A stretch of DNA of 64,000 bases from Microbulbifer elongatus. Its GTDB lineage: Bacteria; Pseudomonadota; Gammaproteobacteria; Pseudomonadales; Cellvibrionaceae. A program made the translations under genes and the position numbers. Below the pieces are notes generated by a model. It was not told the origin of the DNA, did not search any database, and worked only from the letters and a program-made list of their open reading frames with translations. Below are positions 9,509 to 20,110 of this stretch, one piece after another (within the stretch, counting starts at the first letter, position 1; each line of letters starts with the position of its first letter). The stretch covers positions 620,001 through 684,000 of the forward strand of contig NZ_JAIVKJ010000001.1 of the NCBI RefSeq assembly GCF_020524885.1, read 5' to 3'.

Positions 9509-11008
9509 ATGTCTCGCGAAAGTAAGAACAGACAAAGTATTGGTAAAAACATGAGCGAAAAAGGCGAGAGCCATTACCACGTGCCCGCAATGCGCCGTAT
9601 CCGCCGTATCCATTTTATTGGCGTGGGCGGCGCGGGTATGAGTGGTATCGCCGAGGTGCTACAGAACCAGGGCTACGAGGTGTCCGGTTCTGACCTGCGC
9701 GAGAGCAAGGTCACTGAACGACTGCGCAAGTTGGGTATCAAGGTGCAGATTGGCCACACCGCAGAAAACGTCAGCGATGTGGATGTGGTGGTCAACTCGT
9801 CAGCCATTTACGGTGATAACCCGGAACTGATAGCCGCTCGGTATAATCGCATTCCGGTTGTGCGTCGCGCAGAAATGCTCGGGGAGCTGATGCGCTACCG
9901 CTACGGCATCGCGGTGGCCGGCACCCATGGCAAAACCACCACCACCAGCCTGATTGCGTCGATTTTTGCCGCCGATGGCAAGGATCCGACTTTTGTGATC
10001 GGCGGTCTGGTGAACAGCGCTGGAGCCAACGCCGCGCTGGGAGAGAGCCGCTATCTGGTTGCGGAGGCCGATGAAAGTGATGCGTCTTTCCTACATCTGC
10101 AGCCGATGGTCACCGTGGTGACAAATATCGATGCCGATCACATGGAGACCTACGGTGGGGATTTCGAGAAGGTCAAGCAAATCTTCATCGATTTTATCCA
10201 CAACCTGCCATTTTACGGTCTCGCGGTCGTGTGTGGTGACGATGCCAATGTTCAGGAAGTCATACCGCGCATGGCGCGACCAGTGACCACCTATGGATTT
10301 GATGAAAGCAACGATTTTCGGATCAGCGATGTAAAGCAGGAGCCGTTGCGGAGCTGTTTTACGGTACACCGCCCCGATGGCAGTGCGCTGGATGTATGCG
10401 TAAATATTCCGGGCATTCACAATGTCCTGAACGCAACGGCGGCGATTGCGGTGGCCACGGAAGAAGGTGTTAGTGACGAGGCAATCCGCGAAGGACTGAA
10501 TGGATTCCAGGGTGTGGGACGCCGTTTCCAGATTTACGGTGAGTATCCGGTCAGTGATGACACCAGCGCAGAAAAAGTGATGCTGGTGGATGATTACGGC
10601 CACCACCCGCGGGAAGTGGCGGCAACCATCAAGACAGTGCGCGACGGCTGGCCAGAGCGCCGGCTGGTGATGGTGTATCAGCCGCATCGCTACACCCGCA
10701 CGCGGGATCTGTTCGAGGATTTTGTGCAGGTGCTTTCTCAGGTCGACAAACTGGTTCTTCTGGATGTATATAGCGCGGGTGAAGCCGTGATTCCTGGTGC
10801 GGATGGCCGCACACTTGCACGCAGTATTCGTAATCGCGGCCAGATAGACCCGATCTTTGTGGAAAAAGTGGAGCAGGTTCCACCGGTATTGGCAGATCTG
10901 CTGGAGCCGGGGGATATTGTATTGACTCAAGGCGCCGGTAATGTCGGAGGCTTGGCTCAGCAGCTGTCGGAGTGGCGCCTCGGCGATAGTTCTGCAGCGG
11001 ATAAATAA
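9509..11008 (+). CDS. murC: UDP-N-acetylmuramate:L-alanine ligase MurC
   Basis: First Mur ligase; couples L-alanine to UDP-MurNAc. I place the start at the ATG one base after the murG stop (499 aa), with a G-rich stretch (GATGGGG) upstream that may act as ribosome binding site. An internal ATG at 9551 would give 485 aa and is possible, but it has no clear ribosome binding site. The UDP-MurNAc Rossmann motif [10 protein letters not shown] is near the N-terminus and the P-loop [10 protein letters not shown] begins at G138, with K142. The next gene is ftsQ; no murB or ddlB follows. Confidence 0.96.
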   Translation: MSRESKNRQSIGKNMSEKGESHYHVPAMRRIRRIHFIGVGGAGMSGIAEVLQNQGYEVSGSDLRESKVTERLRKLGIKVQIGHTAENVSDVDVVVNSSAIYGDNPELIAARYNRIPVVRRAEMLGELMRYRYGIAVAGTHGKTTTTSLIASIFAADGKDPTFVIGGLVNSAGANAALGESRYLVAEADESDASFLHLQPMVTVVTNIDADHMETYGGDFEKVKQIFIDFIHNLPFYGLAVVCGDDANVQEVIPRMARPVTTYGFDESNDFRISDVKQEPLRSCFTVHRPDGSALDVCVNIPGIHNVLNATAAIAVATEEGVSDEAIREGLNGFQGVGRRFQIYGEYPVSDDTSAEKVMLVDDYGHHPREVAATIKTVRDGWPERRLVMVYQPHRYTRTRDLFEDFVQVLSQVDKLVLLDVYSAGEAVIPGADGRTLARSIRNRGQIDPIFVEKVEQVPPVLADLLEPGDIVLTQGAGNVGGLAQQLSEWRLGDSSAADK

Positions 11009-11039
11009 GCAGTGAGCACAAGCGGGAAGCTGGATCTTC

Positions 11040-11885
11040 GTGGCAAAAGATAAGGCAGTAACCAGGGGCAAAAAGGCCCCACAAAAAAAAGACCGCGGTA
11101 AGCAGGCGACCCGTGGCGCCCGTGCGCTGCCGGATCCCAACGAAGAAGTTGGTCTGCGCCCGCTGCGGCTGGCTCTGACCGTGAGTTTTCTTTTACTGGT
11201 TGCCGCGGGCCTCGGGTACAGCGCCCGCTGGTTGTGGCAGCAGGCTCCCGCGGTGGAATTAAGCCGTGTAGACGCACTGGAAAATGTTCGGGTCAAAGCG
11301 CCATTTCGCGCGGTGACGGAGACTGAGGTAGAAGATATCCTGCTGCCGCATTTGCGTCAGGGGTTCTTCTCGCTGGACATCGACGAGTTGCGCGGGGCAT
11401 TGATGGCCCATCCGTGGATCGTCAATGCGGCGGTAAGCCGCCGCTGGCCAAACGGAGTGGAAGTGATGGTGGAGGAAGCTGAACCCCTCGCCATCTGGGG
11501 CGGGGATCAGCTGCTGATTGCCAGTGGCGAACTGTTACCGCGGCCCGAGAACCTGAAAGGGCTGCGCCTGCCAGAATTGGCCGGCGACGCGGAGCTGGTG
11601 GAGCGAATTATGGCGCAGTACCAAGCGCTGGCTGGGTTGCTGACCACCAAAGATATGGAAGTGCGTCGCCTGTCGTTTGACGACCTGGCAGGCTGGCAAC
11701 TGGAGCTGGTGAGCGGTATCCGCTTGCAGCTCGGACACGATGAGCTGCTGGAGCGTGTGGGCCGTTTCCTCAGCCTGACGCGCGGCGTACTGGCACCGCA
11801 TCTGCAGAAAATTGTGGGCGTTGATACCCGCTATAACAATGCAGTTGCGGTGGAATGGAAAGCGAAAGACAAAACAGAAAACTGA
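11040..11885 (+). CDS. ftsQ: Cell division protein FtsQ
   Basis: Bitopic division protein that recruits FtsL/FtsB and downstream septal proteins. The 281 aa sequence has a basic cytoplasmic tail of about 40 residues, one membrane segment near 45-63 (LALTVSFLLLVAAGLGY), a POTRA domain (VDALENVRVK to about 140, including FFSLD and HPWIVNAAVSRRWPN), and the beta domain. The GTG start at 11040 is the only in-frame start near the expected N-terminus. It follows murC by 31 bp with no ddlB between. Confidence 0.95.
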   Translation: MAKDKAVTRGKKAPQKKDRGKQATRGARALPDPNEEVGLRPLRLALTVSFLLLVAAGLGYSARWLWQQAPAVELSRVDALENVRVKAPFRAVTETEVEDILLPHLRQGFFSLDIDELRGALMAHPWIVNAAVSRRWPNGVEVMVEEAEPLAIWGGDQLLIASGELLPRPENLKGLRLPELAGDAELVERIMAQYQALAGLLTTKDMEVRRLSFDDLAGWQLELVSGIRLQLGHDELLERVGRFLSLTRGVLAPHLQKIVGVDTRYNNAVAVEWKAKDKTEN

Positions 11886-11977
11886 CAACAAAACAGGCAG
11901 ATAAAAAGCCGGCCCCAGCCCTGATCCGACATATCTAATGTGGGTCGGCGCTTAAGACCGGCGAGGTTGAAAATTCA

Positions 11978-13213
11978 ATGACGCAAACAACTGAACCACG
12001 CATGATCGTCGGTCTGGATATCGGTACATCCAAGGTCGTGGCGATTGTCGGTGAGGTAACCGGAGACGGCGAACTGAATATCGTCGGTATCGGCTCTCAC
12101 CGCTCTACCGGTATGAAACGGGGTGTGGTGGTCAATATCGAGTCCACGGTGCAGTCCATCCAGCGCGCGGTTGAAGAAGCGGAGCTGATGGCCGGCTGTG
12201 AGATTCATTCTGTCTATGCCGGTATCGCTGGTAGCCATATCCGCAGTTTGAATAGCCACGGAATCGTGGCGATCAAGGACCGCGAAGTAACCCAGCAGGA
12301 TCTGGACCGTGTGATCGATGCCGCGCGAGCGGTGGCGATTCCCGCGGATCAAAAAATCCTGCACACCCTGCCACAGGAATACCTGATCGACAGTCAGGAA
12401 GGGGTTAAAGAGCCGCTTGGTATGTCTGGTGTGCGGCTGGAGGCCAAAGTGCATCTGGTCAGCGGTGCAGTAAACGCGGCACAAAATATTGAGAAGTGTA
12501 TTCGCCGCTGTGGTCTCGAAGTCGAAGACATCATTCTCGAGCAACTCGCGTCCAGTTATGCGGTCCTGACTGACGATGAAAAAGAGCTGGGCGTATGCAT
12601 GGTGGATATCGGTGGTGGTACCACTGATATTGCGGTGTTTACCGGCGGCTCCATTCGCCACACCGGAGTGATTCCGATTGCTGGCGACCAGGTCACCAAT
12701 GATATCGCCATGGCCCTGCGCACTCCGACGCCGCACGCGGAAGAACTGAAAATTAAATACGCCTGCGCTCTGGCCAAGCTGGCGCGGGAAGGGGAAACCA
12801 TCAAGGTGCCCAGCGTGGGCGATCGCGCACCTCGGGATCTTTCCCGTCAGGCGCTGGCCGAGGTAGTGGAACCCCGTTACGACGAACTGTTTACGCTGGT
12901 GCAGGCGGAACTGCGCCGCAGCGGATTTGAGGACCTGTGTGCGGCGGGCATCGTGCTCACCGGCGGTTCTTCAAAAATGGAAGGTGCTGTTGAACTGGCG
13001 GAGGAGATCTTCCATATGCCGGTGCGTCTGGCGGTACCTCAGGGAATTTCGGGGCTAACCGATATCGTCAGTAACCCGATCTATTCCACCGGTGTTGGTC
13101 TGCTGATGTATGCGATCAAGGTGGAAGACAACAAAGGCAGTAATCCCGCGGTTCAGCGCAGCGAAAACCAGTGGTGGGATAAGGTCAAGCACTGGTTCAG
13201 GGGCAATCTGTAA
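11978..13213 (+). CDS. ftsA: Cell division protein FtsA
   Basis: Actin-like ATPase that tethers FtsZ to the inner membrane. The 411 aa protein shows the phosphate-1 motif (GLDIGTSKV) near the N-terminus, phosphate-2 MVDIGGGTTDIAVF and adenosine motif VLTGGSSKMEG. The C-terminus ends in a tryptophan-rich amphipathic helix (WWDKVKHWFRGNL) that serves as the membrane-targeting sequence in this family. A 92 bp spacer with a short hairpin separates it from ftsQ, so an internal promoter or regulatory element here is possible. Confidence 0.98.
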   Translation: MTQTTEPRMIVGLDIGTSKVVAIVGEVTGDGELNIVGIGSHRSTGMKRGVVVNIESTVQSIQRAVEEAELMAGCEIHSVYAGIAGSHIRSLNSHGIVAIKDREVTQQDLDRVIDAARAVAIPADQKILHTLPQEYLIDSQEGVKEPLGMSGVRLEAKVHLVSGAVNAAQNIEKCIRRCGLEVEDIILEQLASSYAVLTDDEKELGVCMVDIGGGTTDIAVFTGGSIRHTGVIPIAGDQVTNDIAMALRTPTPHAEELKIKYACALAKLAREGETIKVPSVGDRAPRDLSRQALAEVVEPRYDELFTLVQAELRRSGFEDLCAAGIVLTGGSSKMEGAVELAEEIFHMPVRLAVPQGISGLTDIVSNPIYSTGVGLLMYAIKVEDNKGSNPAVQRSENQWWDKVKHWFRGNL

Positions 13214-13289
13214 GTTGGCGCCCTGAAGCAGAGAATAATTACCTGGATCGATAATTAAATTTGGACATGAGCAAAAAAGGGGAACAGCA

Positions 13290-14495
13290 ATGTTCGAACT
13301 CGTAGATAGCGTACAGGACAAGCCTGTCATTAAAGTGATCGGTGTTGGTGGCGGTGGGGGTAATGCCGTCAAGCATATGATCGCCAGCGAAGTTGGCGGT
13401 GTGGACTTTATCTGCGCAAACACCGATGCGCAGGCGCTGAAAGATGTGGAAGCGCAGACCATCCTGCAGCTGGGTAATACTATTACCCGCGGACTTGGTG
13501 CCGGCGCCAATCCGGACGTGGGTCGCCAGTCTGCGCTGGAAGATCGCGAGCGCATTGCCGAAGTGCTGACCGGTGCGGACATGGTTTTCATCACTGCCGG
13601 AATGGGTGGTGGTACCGGTACCGGTGGTGCACCGATTGTTGCGGAGATCGCCAAAGACCTGGGCATTCTTACCGTTGCGGTAGTGACTCGCCCATTCATG
13701 ATCGAAGGGCGTAAGCGCACCACCGTTGCGGAAGAGGGAATCCTCGAGCTGCGCGACAAGGTGGACTCCCTGATCACCATCCCCAACGATCGCCTGCTGG
13801 AAGTGCTCGGCAATAAGATCACCATGAAGGCTGCCTATAAAGAAGCGGACAATGTGCTGCTTGGGGCGGTGCAAGGTATCGCCGACCTGATGATCCGCCC
13901 CGGTATCATGAACGTGGACTTCGCCGATGTGCGCACCGTCATGTCCGAGATGGGAATGGCAATGATGGGCTCTGGCGCCGCAGTTGGTGAAAATCGCGCC
14001 CGAGAAGCGGCGGAGAAAGCCGTTCGCAGCCCGCTGTTGGACAATGTAAACCTGCAGGGAGCACGCGGTATCCTGGTGAATATCATCACCGGTAGCGAAG
14101 AGGCCGGCTGTCAGGAACTTACCCTGGGTGAATACTCTGAAGTTGGCCAGATCGTTCAGGAAATCGCCTCTGATGATGCCACCGTGGTAATCGGCACTGC
14201 GGTAGACGACAAGCTGGGTGATGAGATGCGCGTGACCGTTGTTGCTGCTGGCCTGGGAGAGGCAGGTGCTCAGGTTGCACGTCCAACCAAGGTTGTGGAT
14301 AACACCCGTCGACCAGAGCCGCGTGAATCAACACGTCCGGCTGCAGCGGCGGAATCCGCACGCGAGCCTCAGGATGTGCGAGGCAGTCGTGCCGAGAGCG
14401 AGCGTCCCAAGCGCGCTATGCCGGCTCTGAACCCGGCTGATCAGGACATGGAATATCTGGATATCCCGGCGTTCCTGCGCCGCCAGGCAGACTGA
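13290..14495 (+). CDS. ftsZ: Cell division tubulin homologue FtsZ
   Basis: GTP-binding cytoskeletal protein that polymerises into the Z ring. The 401 aa protein has the GTPase domain with the tubulin signature loop GGGTGTGG at 106-113, and the synergy-loop region (NVDFADVRTVMSEMG). A variable linker of about 60 residues, rich in R, E, A and P, precedes the conserved C-terminal peptide DIPAFLRRQAD that binds FtsA and ZipA. A 500 bp untranslated gap follows before lpxC. Confidence 0.99.
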   Translation: MFELVDSVQDKPVIKVIGVGGGGGNAVKHMIASEVGGVDFICANTDAQALKDVEAQTILQLGNTITRGLGAGANPDVGRQSALEDRERIAEVLTGADMVFITAGMGGGTGTGGAPIVAEIAKDLGILTVAVVTRPFMIEGRKRTTVAEEGILELRDKVDSLITIPNDRLLEVLGNKITMKAAYKEADNVLLGAVQGIADLMIRPGIMNVDFADVRTVMSEMGMAMMGSGAAVGENRAREAAEKAVRSPLLDNVNLQGARGILVNIITGSEEAGCQELTLGEYSEVGQIVQEIASDDATVVIGTAVDDKLGDEMRVTVVAAGLGEAGAQVARPTKVVDNTRRPEPRESTRPAAAAESAREPQDVRGSRAESERPKRAMPALNPADQDMEYLDIPAFLRRQAD

Positions 14496-14996
14496 CTCCG
14501 TCCCGCTCTCACCGGAGTGTGGGGCGGAAAACATCTGCTCATGTCATTGCCCGGCCGGTTTGGCCGGGCCCCGCCCGCTCCGGTGTGGGTTTCGGACACC
14601 GTTGACCCGGTGTTCGGGGCCTGCGAGGTCAGGAATTTATCACTCTCAAGGTGGAATTCGGGGTCACTCCGTTGTGGCCGCCAGGTTTTGGCTTCAGAGT
14701 TAACATTTATTGATCAAATGTTTGCCCTACGGTCAGCCGATATCGCAGTACAATTAGGAACTGGCGCTACAGTTAATTAGAGGCCTTACTGTGCGCTAGT
14801 TTGGCGTTACAGTCTTCGCACTGCGCTATGCTTACAGGGATCAGAGCCGAAAAGCTCCGCCCGAAGCTCGTTACGTGATCAAGTGATAGCAGAGGGTGAC
14901 CAATGCGTTACTTGTAGTTTTGGCGTATATTTTCTGTTACTATCGCCGGCTCGCTGCGGTTCGTGCGCAGCTCACCGAATGGGAACCAAGACATAG
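14496..14996 (+). other. 501 bp ftsZ-lpxC intergenic region
   Basis: No convincing gene. A GC-rich hairpin at 14549-14569 (8 bp stem) and a second at 14593-14616 (9 bp stem with one G-T pair) lie just after ftsZ and may act as a terminator pair, although neither is followed by a T tract. Further on, a 12-mer TGGCGYTACAGT occurs twice (14762-14773 and 14802-14813), 40 bp apart start to start, which puts the copies roughly on the same helix face. The last 70 bp are AT-rich and probably hold the lpxC promoter. Confidence 0.6.
14935..14943 (+). promoter_or_regulatory. Candidate extended -10 promoter for lpxC
   Basis: TGTTACTAT fits an extended -10 element (TGn followed by a TATAAT-like hexamer) 54 bp upstream of the lpxC ATG. 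No good -35 hexamer stands at 17 bp. Assigned from sequence resemblance only. Confidence 0.35.
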
Positions 14997-15908
14997 ATGA
15001 TCAAACAGCGCACTCTCAAAAATGCTATCCGAGCCACTGGTGTCGGCCTGCATACCGGTAAAAAGGTTGTTTTGACCCTGAAACCGGCGCCGGTAAACAG
15101 CGGTATCGTATTCCGTCGGGTTGATCTGGATCCGGTGGTTGAGATTGAAGCGCGTGCTGAAAACGTAGGCGACACCCTGCTTTCTACCACTCTGGTGAAA
15201 GGAGACGTGCGCATTGCCACAGTTGAGCACCTGCTGTCCGCCATGGCTGGGCTGGGTATCGACAATGCGATTGTCGAACTCTCCGCTCAGGAAGTGCCGA
15301 TCATGGACGGCAGTGCCGGTCCGTTTGTGTTCCTGATTCAGTCCGCAGGAATCCAGGAGCAGTCCGCGGCCAAGAAGTTCCTGCGTATCAAGAAGCCGGT
15401 TACCGTAGAAGAGGGCGACAAGGTTGCCAGCTTCCTGCCGTTCAACGGTTTCAAGGTGTCTTTCACCATCGACTTTGACCACCCGGTATTCCAGGGGCGC
15501 AATCTCAGCTCCTCCGTGGATTTCTCCAGCACCTCTTTCGTAAAAGAAGTGAGCCGTGCGCGTACCTTCGGTTTCATGCACGAAATTGAGTACCTGCGTT
15601 CCAAAGGCTTGGTGCAGGGTGGCAGCGTGGATAACGCTATCGTTATCGACCAGTACCGTATTCTGAACGAAGGCGGCCTTCGCTATGAAGACGAATTCGT
15701 AAAACACAAGATTCTCGACGCCATCGGCGATCTGTACCTGCTGGGTACCAGTGTGATCGGTGAATTTAAGGCCTTTAAGTCTGGCCACGCATTGAACAAC
15801 AAGTCTCTGCGCACTCTTATGGCGCAGGAAGACGCCTGGGAAATGGTGACCTTCGAGGGCGAACAGGAAGCGCCAATCTCTTACGTCAAACCGATTCTGG
15901 CGGTGTAA
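14997..15908 (+). CDS. lpxC: UDP-3-O-acyl-N-acetylglucosamine deacetylase LpxC
   Basis: Zinc enzyme that carries out the committed step of lipid A synthesis. The 303 aa length matches the family. Zinc ligands are H78 (in VEHLLSA), H237 and D241 (in [15 protein letters not shown]), one residue offset from E. coli numbering. It ends the dcw-type cluster as in E. coli and Pseudomonas, and is followed by a clear intrinsic terminator. The 500 bp upstream gap suggests its own promoter. Confidence 0.98.
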   Translation: MIKQRTLKNAIRATGVGLHTGKKVVLTLKPAPVNSGIVFRRVDLDPVVEIEARAENVGDTLLSTTLVKGDVRIATVEHLLSAMAGLGIDNAIVELSAQEVPIMDGSAGPFVFLIQSAGIQEQSAAKKFLRIKKPVTVEEGDKVASFLPFNGFKVSFTIDFDHPVFQGRNLSSSVDFSSTSFVKEVSRARTFGFMHEIEYLRSKGLVQGGSVDNAIVIDQYRILNEGGLRYEDEFVKHKILDAIGDLYLLGTSVIGEFKAFKSGHALNNKSLRTLMAQEDAWEMVTFEGEQEAPISYVKPILAV

Positions 15909-15922
15909 GAAGCGCAGACAGC

Positions 15923-15952
15923 AAAGCCGGCACAGAAATTGCCGGCTTTTTT
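15923..15952 (+). terminator. Intrinsic terminator after lpxC
   Basis: Perfect 9 bp stem AAAGCCGGC / GCCGGCTTT with a 9 nt loop, continued as a T tract, starting 14 bp after the lpxC stop. Confidence 0.9.
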
Positions 15953-15979
15953 ACGTGCCTTAAACTGGTACGTTGTAAT

Positions 15980-16098
15980 TCAGGCAGCCTGAGGAGCGCG
16001 AGTTCGGCAGGTTGCCACCGACCAGGGGAGTGGTCGGGGGGCATAGCAGGAAGCGACAGTCCCATCACCGTGCGAGCGCCACGAGCGCGGGACGGTGA
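15980..16098 (+). other. Hairpin-rich leader of unknown role before the M23 peptidase gene
   Basis: Four inverted repeats follow one another: TCAGG/CCTGA (15980-15992), GGCA/TGCC (16006-16016), CCGACCA/TGGTCGG (16018-16037) and TCACCGT/ACGGTGA (16065-16098, with an inner GCGC/GCGC pair). No ORF explains them. They could be a structured 5' untranslated region, a cis-regulatory RNA or a REP-like DNA element. I recognise no known riboswitch consensus. Confidence 0.4.
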
Positions 16099-16144
16099 AT
16101 AAATCATTAAAACAACAAATTGTCGCAATTCTTGCACGCCTGAT

Positions 16145-17083
16145 ATGAAAATTATTCTCGTCAACGAGCGTGGGGGTGTTTCCCGCAGCTTCAACTTTGG
16201 TGGGCTGAGCAAAGCACTGCTCGGCCTTTGCCTGTTGGGGTTGCCGGTAGGTGCGCTTTGGCTGGGCAGCAACCTCCCCACCGCAGAATCCGACATTTTC
16301 GATGCCCGCGCGGTCAAGGCCTGGAACAAGGCCCTGCGCAAGCAGCAGGAAGATATTCAGGAAGCCGATCAGCAGGCCCGCGAGCAGCTCACCGCGTTAA
16401 CGGTCAAACTGGCGGAAATGCAGGCTCGACTGACCCGCCTCGACGCCCTCGGCGAGCGCCTCACCACCATTGCCAAGCTTGATGAAGGGGAATTCCAGTT
16501 CGGCAGTGTGCCGGCGGTAGGCGGCCCGGAAGACCCGGGTATCAGCGGCGCCAGTGAACTTCCCTACCAGCCCCCCGAATTCCTCGACGTCATCGGCGAT
16601 CTATCTGATCAGATCGAAGACCGCCAGATGCAACTCTCCACTCTTGATGATCTGATGGCTCGACGTCAGCTGCAGGACGAGCAGTTTATCGCCGGGCGCC
16701 CGATTTCCCGCGGTTGGATGTCCTCCCGCTATGGCTACCGCACCGATCCTTTCAGTGGCCGCCGCTCCTGGCACAAGGGTGTGGACTTCGCAGGGAAAAA
16801 TGGTTCTGACGTGGTTTCCGTTGCCGCTGGCGTGGTTACCTGGGCCGAAGATCGTTACGGCTATGGCCAGCTGGTTGAGATCAACCACGGAAATGGTTAC
16901 AAAACCCGCTACGGGCACAACAGTGAGCTCAAGGTCAAGCTGGGCGACATTGTAAAGAAAGGGCAGGTTATTGCCCTGATGGGCTCCAGTGGCCGGTCCA
17001 CTGGCCCGCACGTGCACTTTGAAGTCTACAAGAACAATCGCCCGGTAGACCCCGCTACGTACATCCGCCGCACCGGCAGATAA
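16145..17083 (+). CDS. M23 family metallopeptidase with membrane anchor and coiled coil
   Basis: Predicted peptidoglycan endopeptidase or its regulator. The 312 aa protein has one membrane segment near 22-40 (LSKALLGLCLLGLPVGALWLG), a coiled-coil-prone stretch at about 58-115 and a C-terminal LytM domain. Zinc-site residues are present: HKGVDF, the RYGH motif and HVHFEV, so it looks catalytically competent. In E. coli this slot holds secM; in Pseudomonas-type genomes an M23 protein lies here too. The distance to secA is 172 bp. The exact substrate cannot be told from sequence. Confidence 0.92.
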   Translation: MKIILVNERGGVSRSFNFGGLSKALLGLCLLGLPVGALWLGSNLPTAESDIFDARAVKAWNKALRKQQEDIQEADQQAREQLTALTVKLAEMQARLTRLDALGERLTTIAKLDEGEFQFGSVPAVGGPEDPGISGASELPYQPPEFLDVIGDLSDQIEDRQMQLSTLDDLMARRQLQDEQFIAGRPISRGWMSSRYGYRTDPFSGRRSWHKGVDFAGKNGSDVVSVAAGVVTWAEDRYGYGQLVEINHGNGYKTRYGHNSELKVKLGDIVKKGQVIALMGSSGRSTGPHVHFEVYKNNRPVDPATYIRRTGR

Positions 17084-17255
17084 CAACTATCCTCTATCAT
17101 TGCGCGGCAGGACACTTGTAATCCTGTAGTGGCGCCCGCAACTTCATACACAGTTGCGGCGCCTGGCGCCTTCCTGTTTACTTGCACCTTTTCCGCGCAG
17201 AGGCCCCGAGACCCGGGCCCGCGGGCACACTCAGCTTTAATGTGGTTTCTGAATA

Positions 17256-20003
17256 ATGATTGGCAAACTGATAAAAACGGTCTTCGGTTCAAAAAATGAC
17301 CGCGAACTCAAGCGCATGCGTAAAGTGGTCGCCAAGATCAATGCGCTGGAAGAAGAGTACAAGGCGCTGGACAACGATGCGCTGAAAGCCAAAACCGAAG
17401 AGTTCAAGCAGCGACTGGCCGATGGCGAGACCCTGGATCAGATCCTGCCAGAAGCTTTTGCCGCTGTGCGAGAGGCTGGTGACCGCACCCTCGGAATGCG
17501 TCATTTTGATGTGCAGATGATTGGTGGTATGACCCTGCATGAGGGCCATATCGCTGAGATGCGCACCGGTGAAGGTAAAACCCTGGTGGCAACCCTTCCG
17601 GCCTACCTGAACGCGCTGGAGGGCAAGGGCGTTCATATCGTAACCGTGAATGATTACCTGGCGAGCCGCGATGCCAACTGGATGCGCCCGGTGTATGAAT
17701 TCCTTGGGCTGACTGTGGGCATTGTGGTTTCCCAACAGCACCCGGAAGACAAAAAGGCCGCCTATCAGGCCGATATCACCTACGGTACCAACAACGAATT
17801 CGGCTTCGACTACCTGCGCGACAACATGGTTCTGCGTAAGGAAGACCGCACCCAGCGCCCACAGAACTTTGCCATTGTTGATGAGGTGGACTCCATCCTG
17901 ATCGACGAAGCGCGTACCCCCCTGATCATCTCCGGTGCTGCAGAAGATTCCTCACAGCTGTATATGGCGATGAACAAGCTGGTACCGCAGCTGGAGCGCG
18001 GTGAAGAGGGTGGGGAAGGCCACTACACCGTGGACGAGAAGACCCGTCAGGTGGAAATGACCGAAGACGGTCACCAGCTGATTGAAGACCTGCTGACCCG
18101 CGGCGGCCTGCTGAAAGAAGACGAATCCCTGTACGCGCCCGGCAACCTGGGCTTGCTGCACCACGTGAATGCCGCGCTGCGCGCGCACGTGCTGTTCCAC
18201 AAAGATGTGGACTACATTGTGCAGAATGGTCAGGTGGTACTGATCGACGAGCACACCGGCCGCACCATGCCCGGCCGCCGCCTCTCCGAGGGCCTGCACC
18301 AGGCGCTGGAAGCAAAGGAAAACGTGCAGATCCAGAGCGAGAGCCAGACCTTGGCCTCCACCACTTTCCAGAACCTGTTCCGTTTCTACCCCAAGCTGGC
18401 CGGTATGACCGGTACTGCGGATACCGAAGCCTTCGAGTTCCGCCAGATCTATGGTCTGGACGTAGTGGTGATTCCCACCAATAGAGAAAAGCAGCGCGAA
18501 GACCTGAACGACCTGGTGTATCTGACCAAGGACGAGAAGCTCGAAGCCATCATCGAAGACATCAAGTACTGTCGCGACAAGAAAGCGCCGATTCTTGTGG
18601 GTACCGCGTCCATCGAGACCTCTGAAGAGATGTCTCGCATGCTGCAGAAAGCCAAGATTGATCACCAGGTGCTGAACGCCAAATTCCACGAAAAAGAAGC
18701 CCAGATCATCGCCCAGGCCGGCCGCCCGGGAACCGTGACCATCGCCACTAACATGGCGGGCCGCGGTACTGACATTGTGCTCGGCGGTAACTGGGAAGCG
18801 GAAGTCGAGGAACTTCAAGAGCGCGAAGGTCGCGAAGCCACCGCCGAGGAAGTCGAAAAGATCAAGGCGGAGTGGAAAGAGCGTCACAACACGGTGATCG
18901 AGGCCGGCGGTCTGCACATCATCGGCACCGAGCGTCACGAGTCCCGCCGGATCGACAACCAGTTGCGCGGCCGCGCCGGGCGCCAGGGCGATCCGGGTGT
19001 AACCCGTTTCTACCTTTCCCTGGAAGATAACCTGATGCGTATCTTCGCCTCCGACCGGGTGAAGAACTTTATGCAGATGCTGGGCATGGAGCGCGGTGAA
19101 GCCATCGAACACCGCATGGTGTCCAACGCCATCGAAAAGGCTCAGCGCCGTGTGGAAGGCCGCAACTTCGACATCCGCAAACAGTTGCTGGAATATGATG
19201 ACGTGGCCAATGACCAGCGCCAGGTCATCTACTCCCAGCGCAACGAGCTGCTGGAGGCGGATAGCATTAGCGATACCATCAATGCCATCCGCGAAGATGT
19301 GGTCAACGAACTGATCTCCAGCTATGTGCCGCCACAGAGTGTGGAAGAGCAGTGGGATATCCCTGCGCTGGAGCAGCAGCTGGCCTCCGAACTCGGCCTG
19401 CAACTGCCGGTACAGCAGTGGCTGGATGAGGATCGCACTCTGCACGAAGAGAGCCTGCGCGCAAAAATCGTGGAAGAGTCGCAACAGGCCTACCAGAACA
19501 AGCTTGCTCGCATTGCTGAGAGCACCGGTGACGAAAACCTGATGCCGACCATTGAGCGTCAGGTCATGTTGCAAGTGCTGGACCAGCTGTGGAAAGAGCA
19601 CCTTTCCAGCATGGATCACCTGCGTGCCGGCATTGGCTTGCGTGCCTACGCCAACAAGAACCCCAAGCAGGAGTTCAAGCGCGAATCCTTCCACCTGTTC
19701 CAGAGCCTGCTGGACAACCTCAAGCACGAGGTGATTCGTGTGCTGGCGCATGTGGAGCCAATGACCCGCGAGCAGATGGAAGAGATGGAGCAGCGTCGTC
19801 TGGAAGCGCAGCGTCGCCAGCAGCTCGAACTGCAACACGCGCAGGCATCCGCCATGCCGGAAGCAGAAGCCGCACAGGCTGAGGTTGCCCCGGAGCCGGT
19901 GCGCCGGGGTCCCCGCGTCGGCCGCAACGATCCCTGCCCATGTGGTTCCGGCAAGAAATACAAGCAGTGCCACGGTAAGCTGACTTCTTCTACTCCCACC
20001 TGA
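17256..20003 (+). CDS. secA: Preprotein translocase ATPase SecA
   Basis: Motor that drives unfolded preproteins through SecYEG. The 915 aa protein has Walker A GEGKT with K108 (same position as E. coli), a [19 protein letters not shown] segment for Walker B, the MAGRGTDI and [10 protein letters not shown] helicase motifs, and a C-terminal zinc-binding [13 protein letters not shown] that contacts SecB and lipids. No SecM-like arrest peptide is seen upstream; the 172 bp leader instead holds a hairpin built on CCGCAACT/AGTTGCGG and GGCGCC repeats. A strong terminator follows. Confidence 0.99.
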   Translation: MIGKLIKTVFGSKNDRELKRMRKVVAKINALEEEYKALDNDALKAKTEEFKQRLADGETLDQILPEAFAAVREAGDRTLGMRHFDVQMIGGMTLHEGHIAEMRTGEGKTLVATLPAYLNALEGKGVHIVTVNDYLASRDANWMRPVYEFLGLTVGIVVSQQHPEDKKAAYQADITYGTNNEFGFDYLRDNMVLRKEDRTQRPQNFAIVDEVDSILIDEARTPLIISGAAEDSSQLYMAMNKLVPQLERGEEGGEGHYTVDEKTRQVEMTEDGHQLIEDLLTRGGLLKEDESLYAPGNLGLLHHVNAALRAHVLFHKDVDYIVQNGQVVLIDEHTGRTMPGRRLSEGLHQALEAKENVQIQSESQTLASTTFQNLFRFYPKLAGMTGTADTEAFEFRQIYGLDVVVIPTNREKQREDLNDLVYLTKDEKLEAIIEDIKYCRDKKAPILVGTASIETSEEMSRMLQKAKIDHQVLNAKFHEKEAQIIAQAGRPGTVTIATNMAGRGTDIVLGGNWEAEVEELQEREGREATAEEVEKIKAEWKERHNTVIEAGGLHIIGTERHESRRIDNQLRGRAGRQGDPGVTRFYLSLEDNLMRIFASDRVKNFMQMLGMERGEAIEHRMVSNAIEKAQRRVEGRNFDIRKQLLEYDDVANDQRQVIYSQRNELLEADSISDTINAIREDVVNELISSYVPPQSVEEQWDIPALEQQLASELGLQLPVQQWLDEDRTLHEESLRAKIVEESQQAYQNKLARIAESTGDENLMPTIERQVMLQVLDQLWKEHLSSMDHLRAGIGLRAYANKNPKQEFKRESFHLFQSLLDNLKHEVIRVLAHVEPMTREQMEEMEQRRLEAQRRQQLELQHAQASAMPEAEAAQAEVAPEPVRRGPRVGRNDPCPCGSGKKYKQCHGKLTSSTPT

Positions 20004-20021
20004 TTGCGGAGTAGCAAATGA

Positions 20022-20051
20022 AAAGGCCCGCTCTTACCAGCGGGCCTTTTT
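20022..20051 (+). terminator. Intrinsic terminator after secA
   Basis: Perfect 11 bp stem AAAGGCCCGCT / AGCGGGCCTTT with a 6 nt loop and trailing T residues, 19 bp after the secA stop. Confidence 0.93.
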
Positions 20052-20110
20052 ATTTATAATTCGCCCTTCAACGCTTTTGCTAAATGTATCTTGCTCAAGG
20101 ACGTAACCTC

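Noticed and set aside
14517..14780. 87-codon frame after ftsZ
   Set aside because: Starts within the hairpin-rich ftsZ tail, no ribosome binding site, and no resemblance to a protein family.
17952..19973. 673-codon open frame antisense to secA
   Set aside because: Shadow of a highly conserved gene; histidine/leucine/valine-rich composition without motifs.
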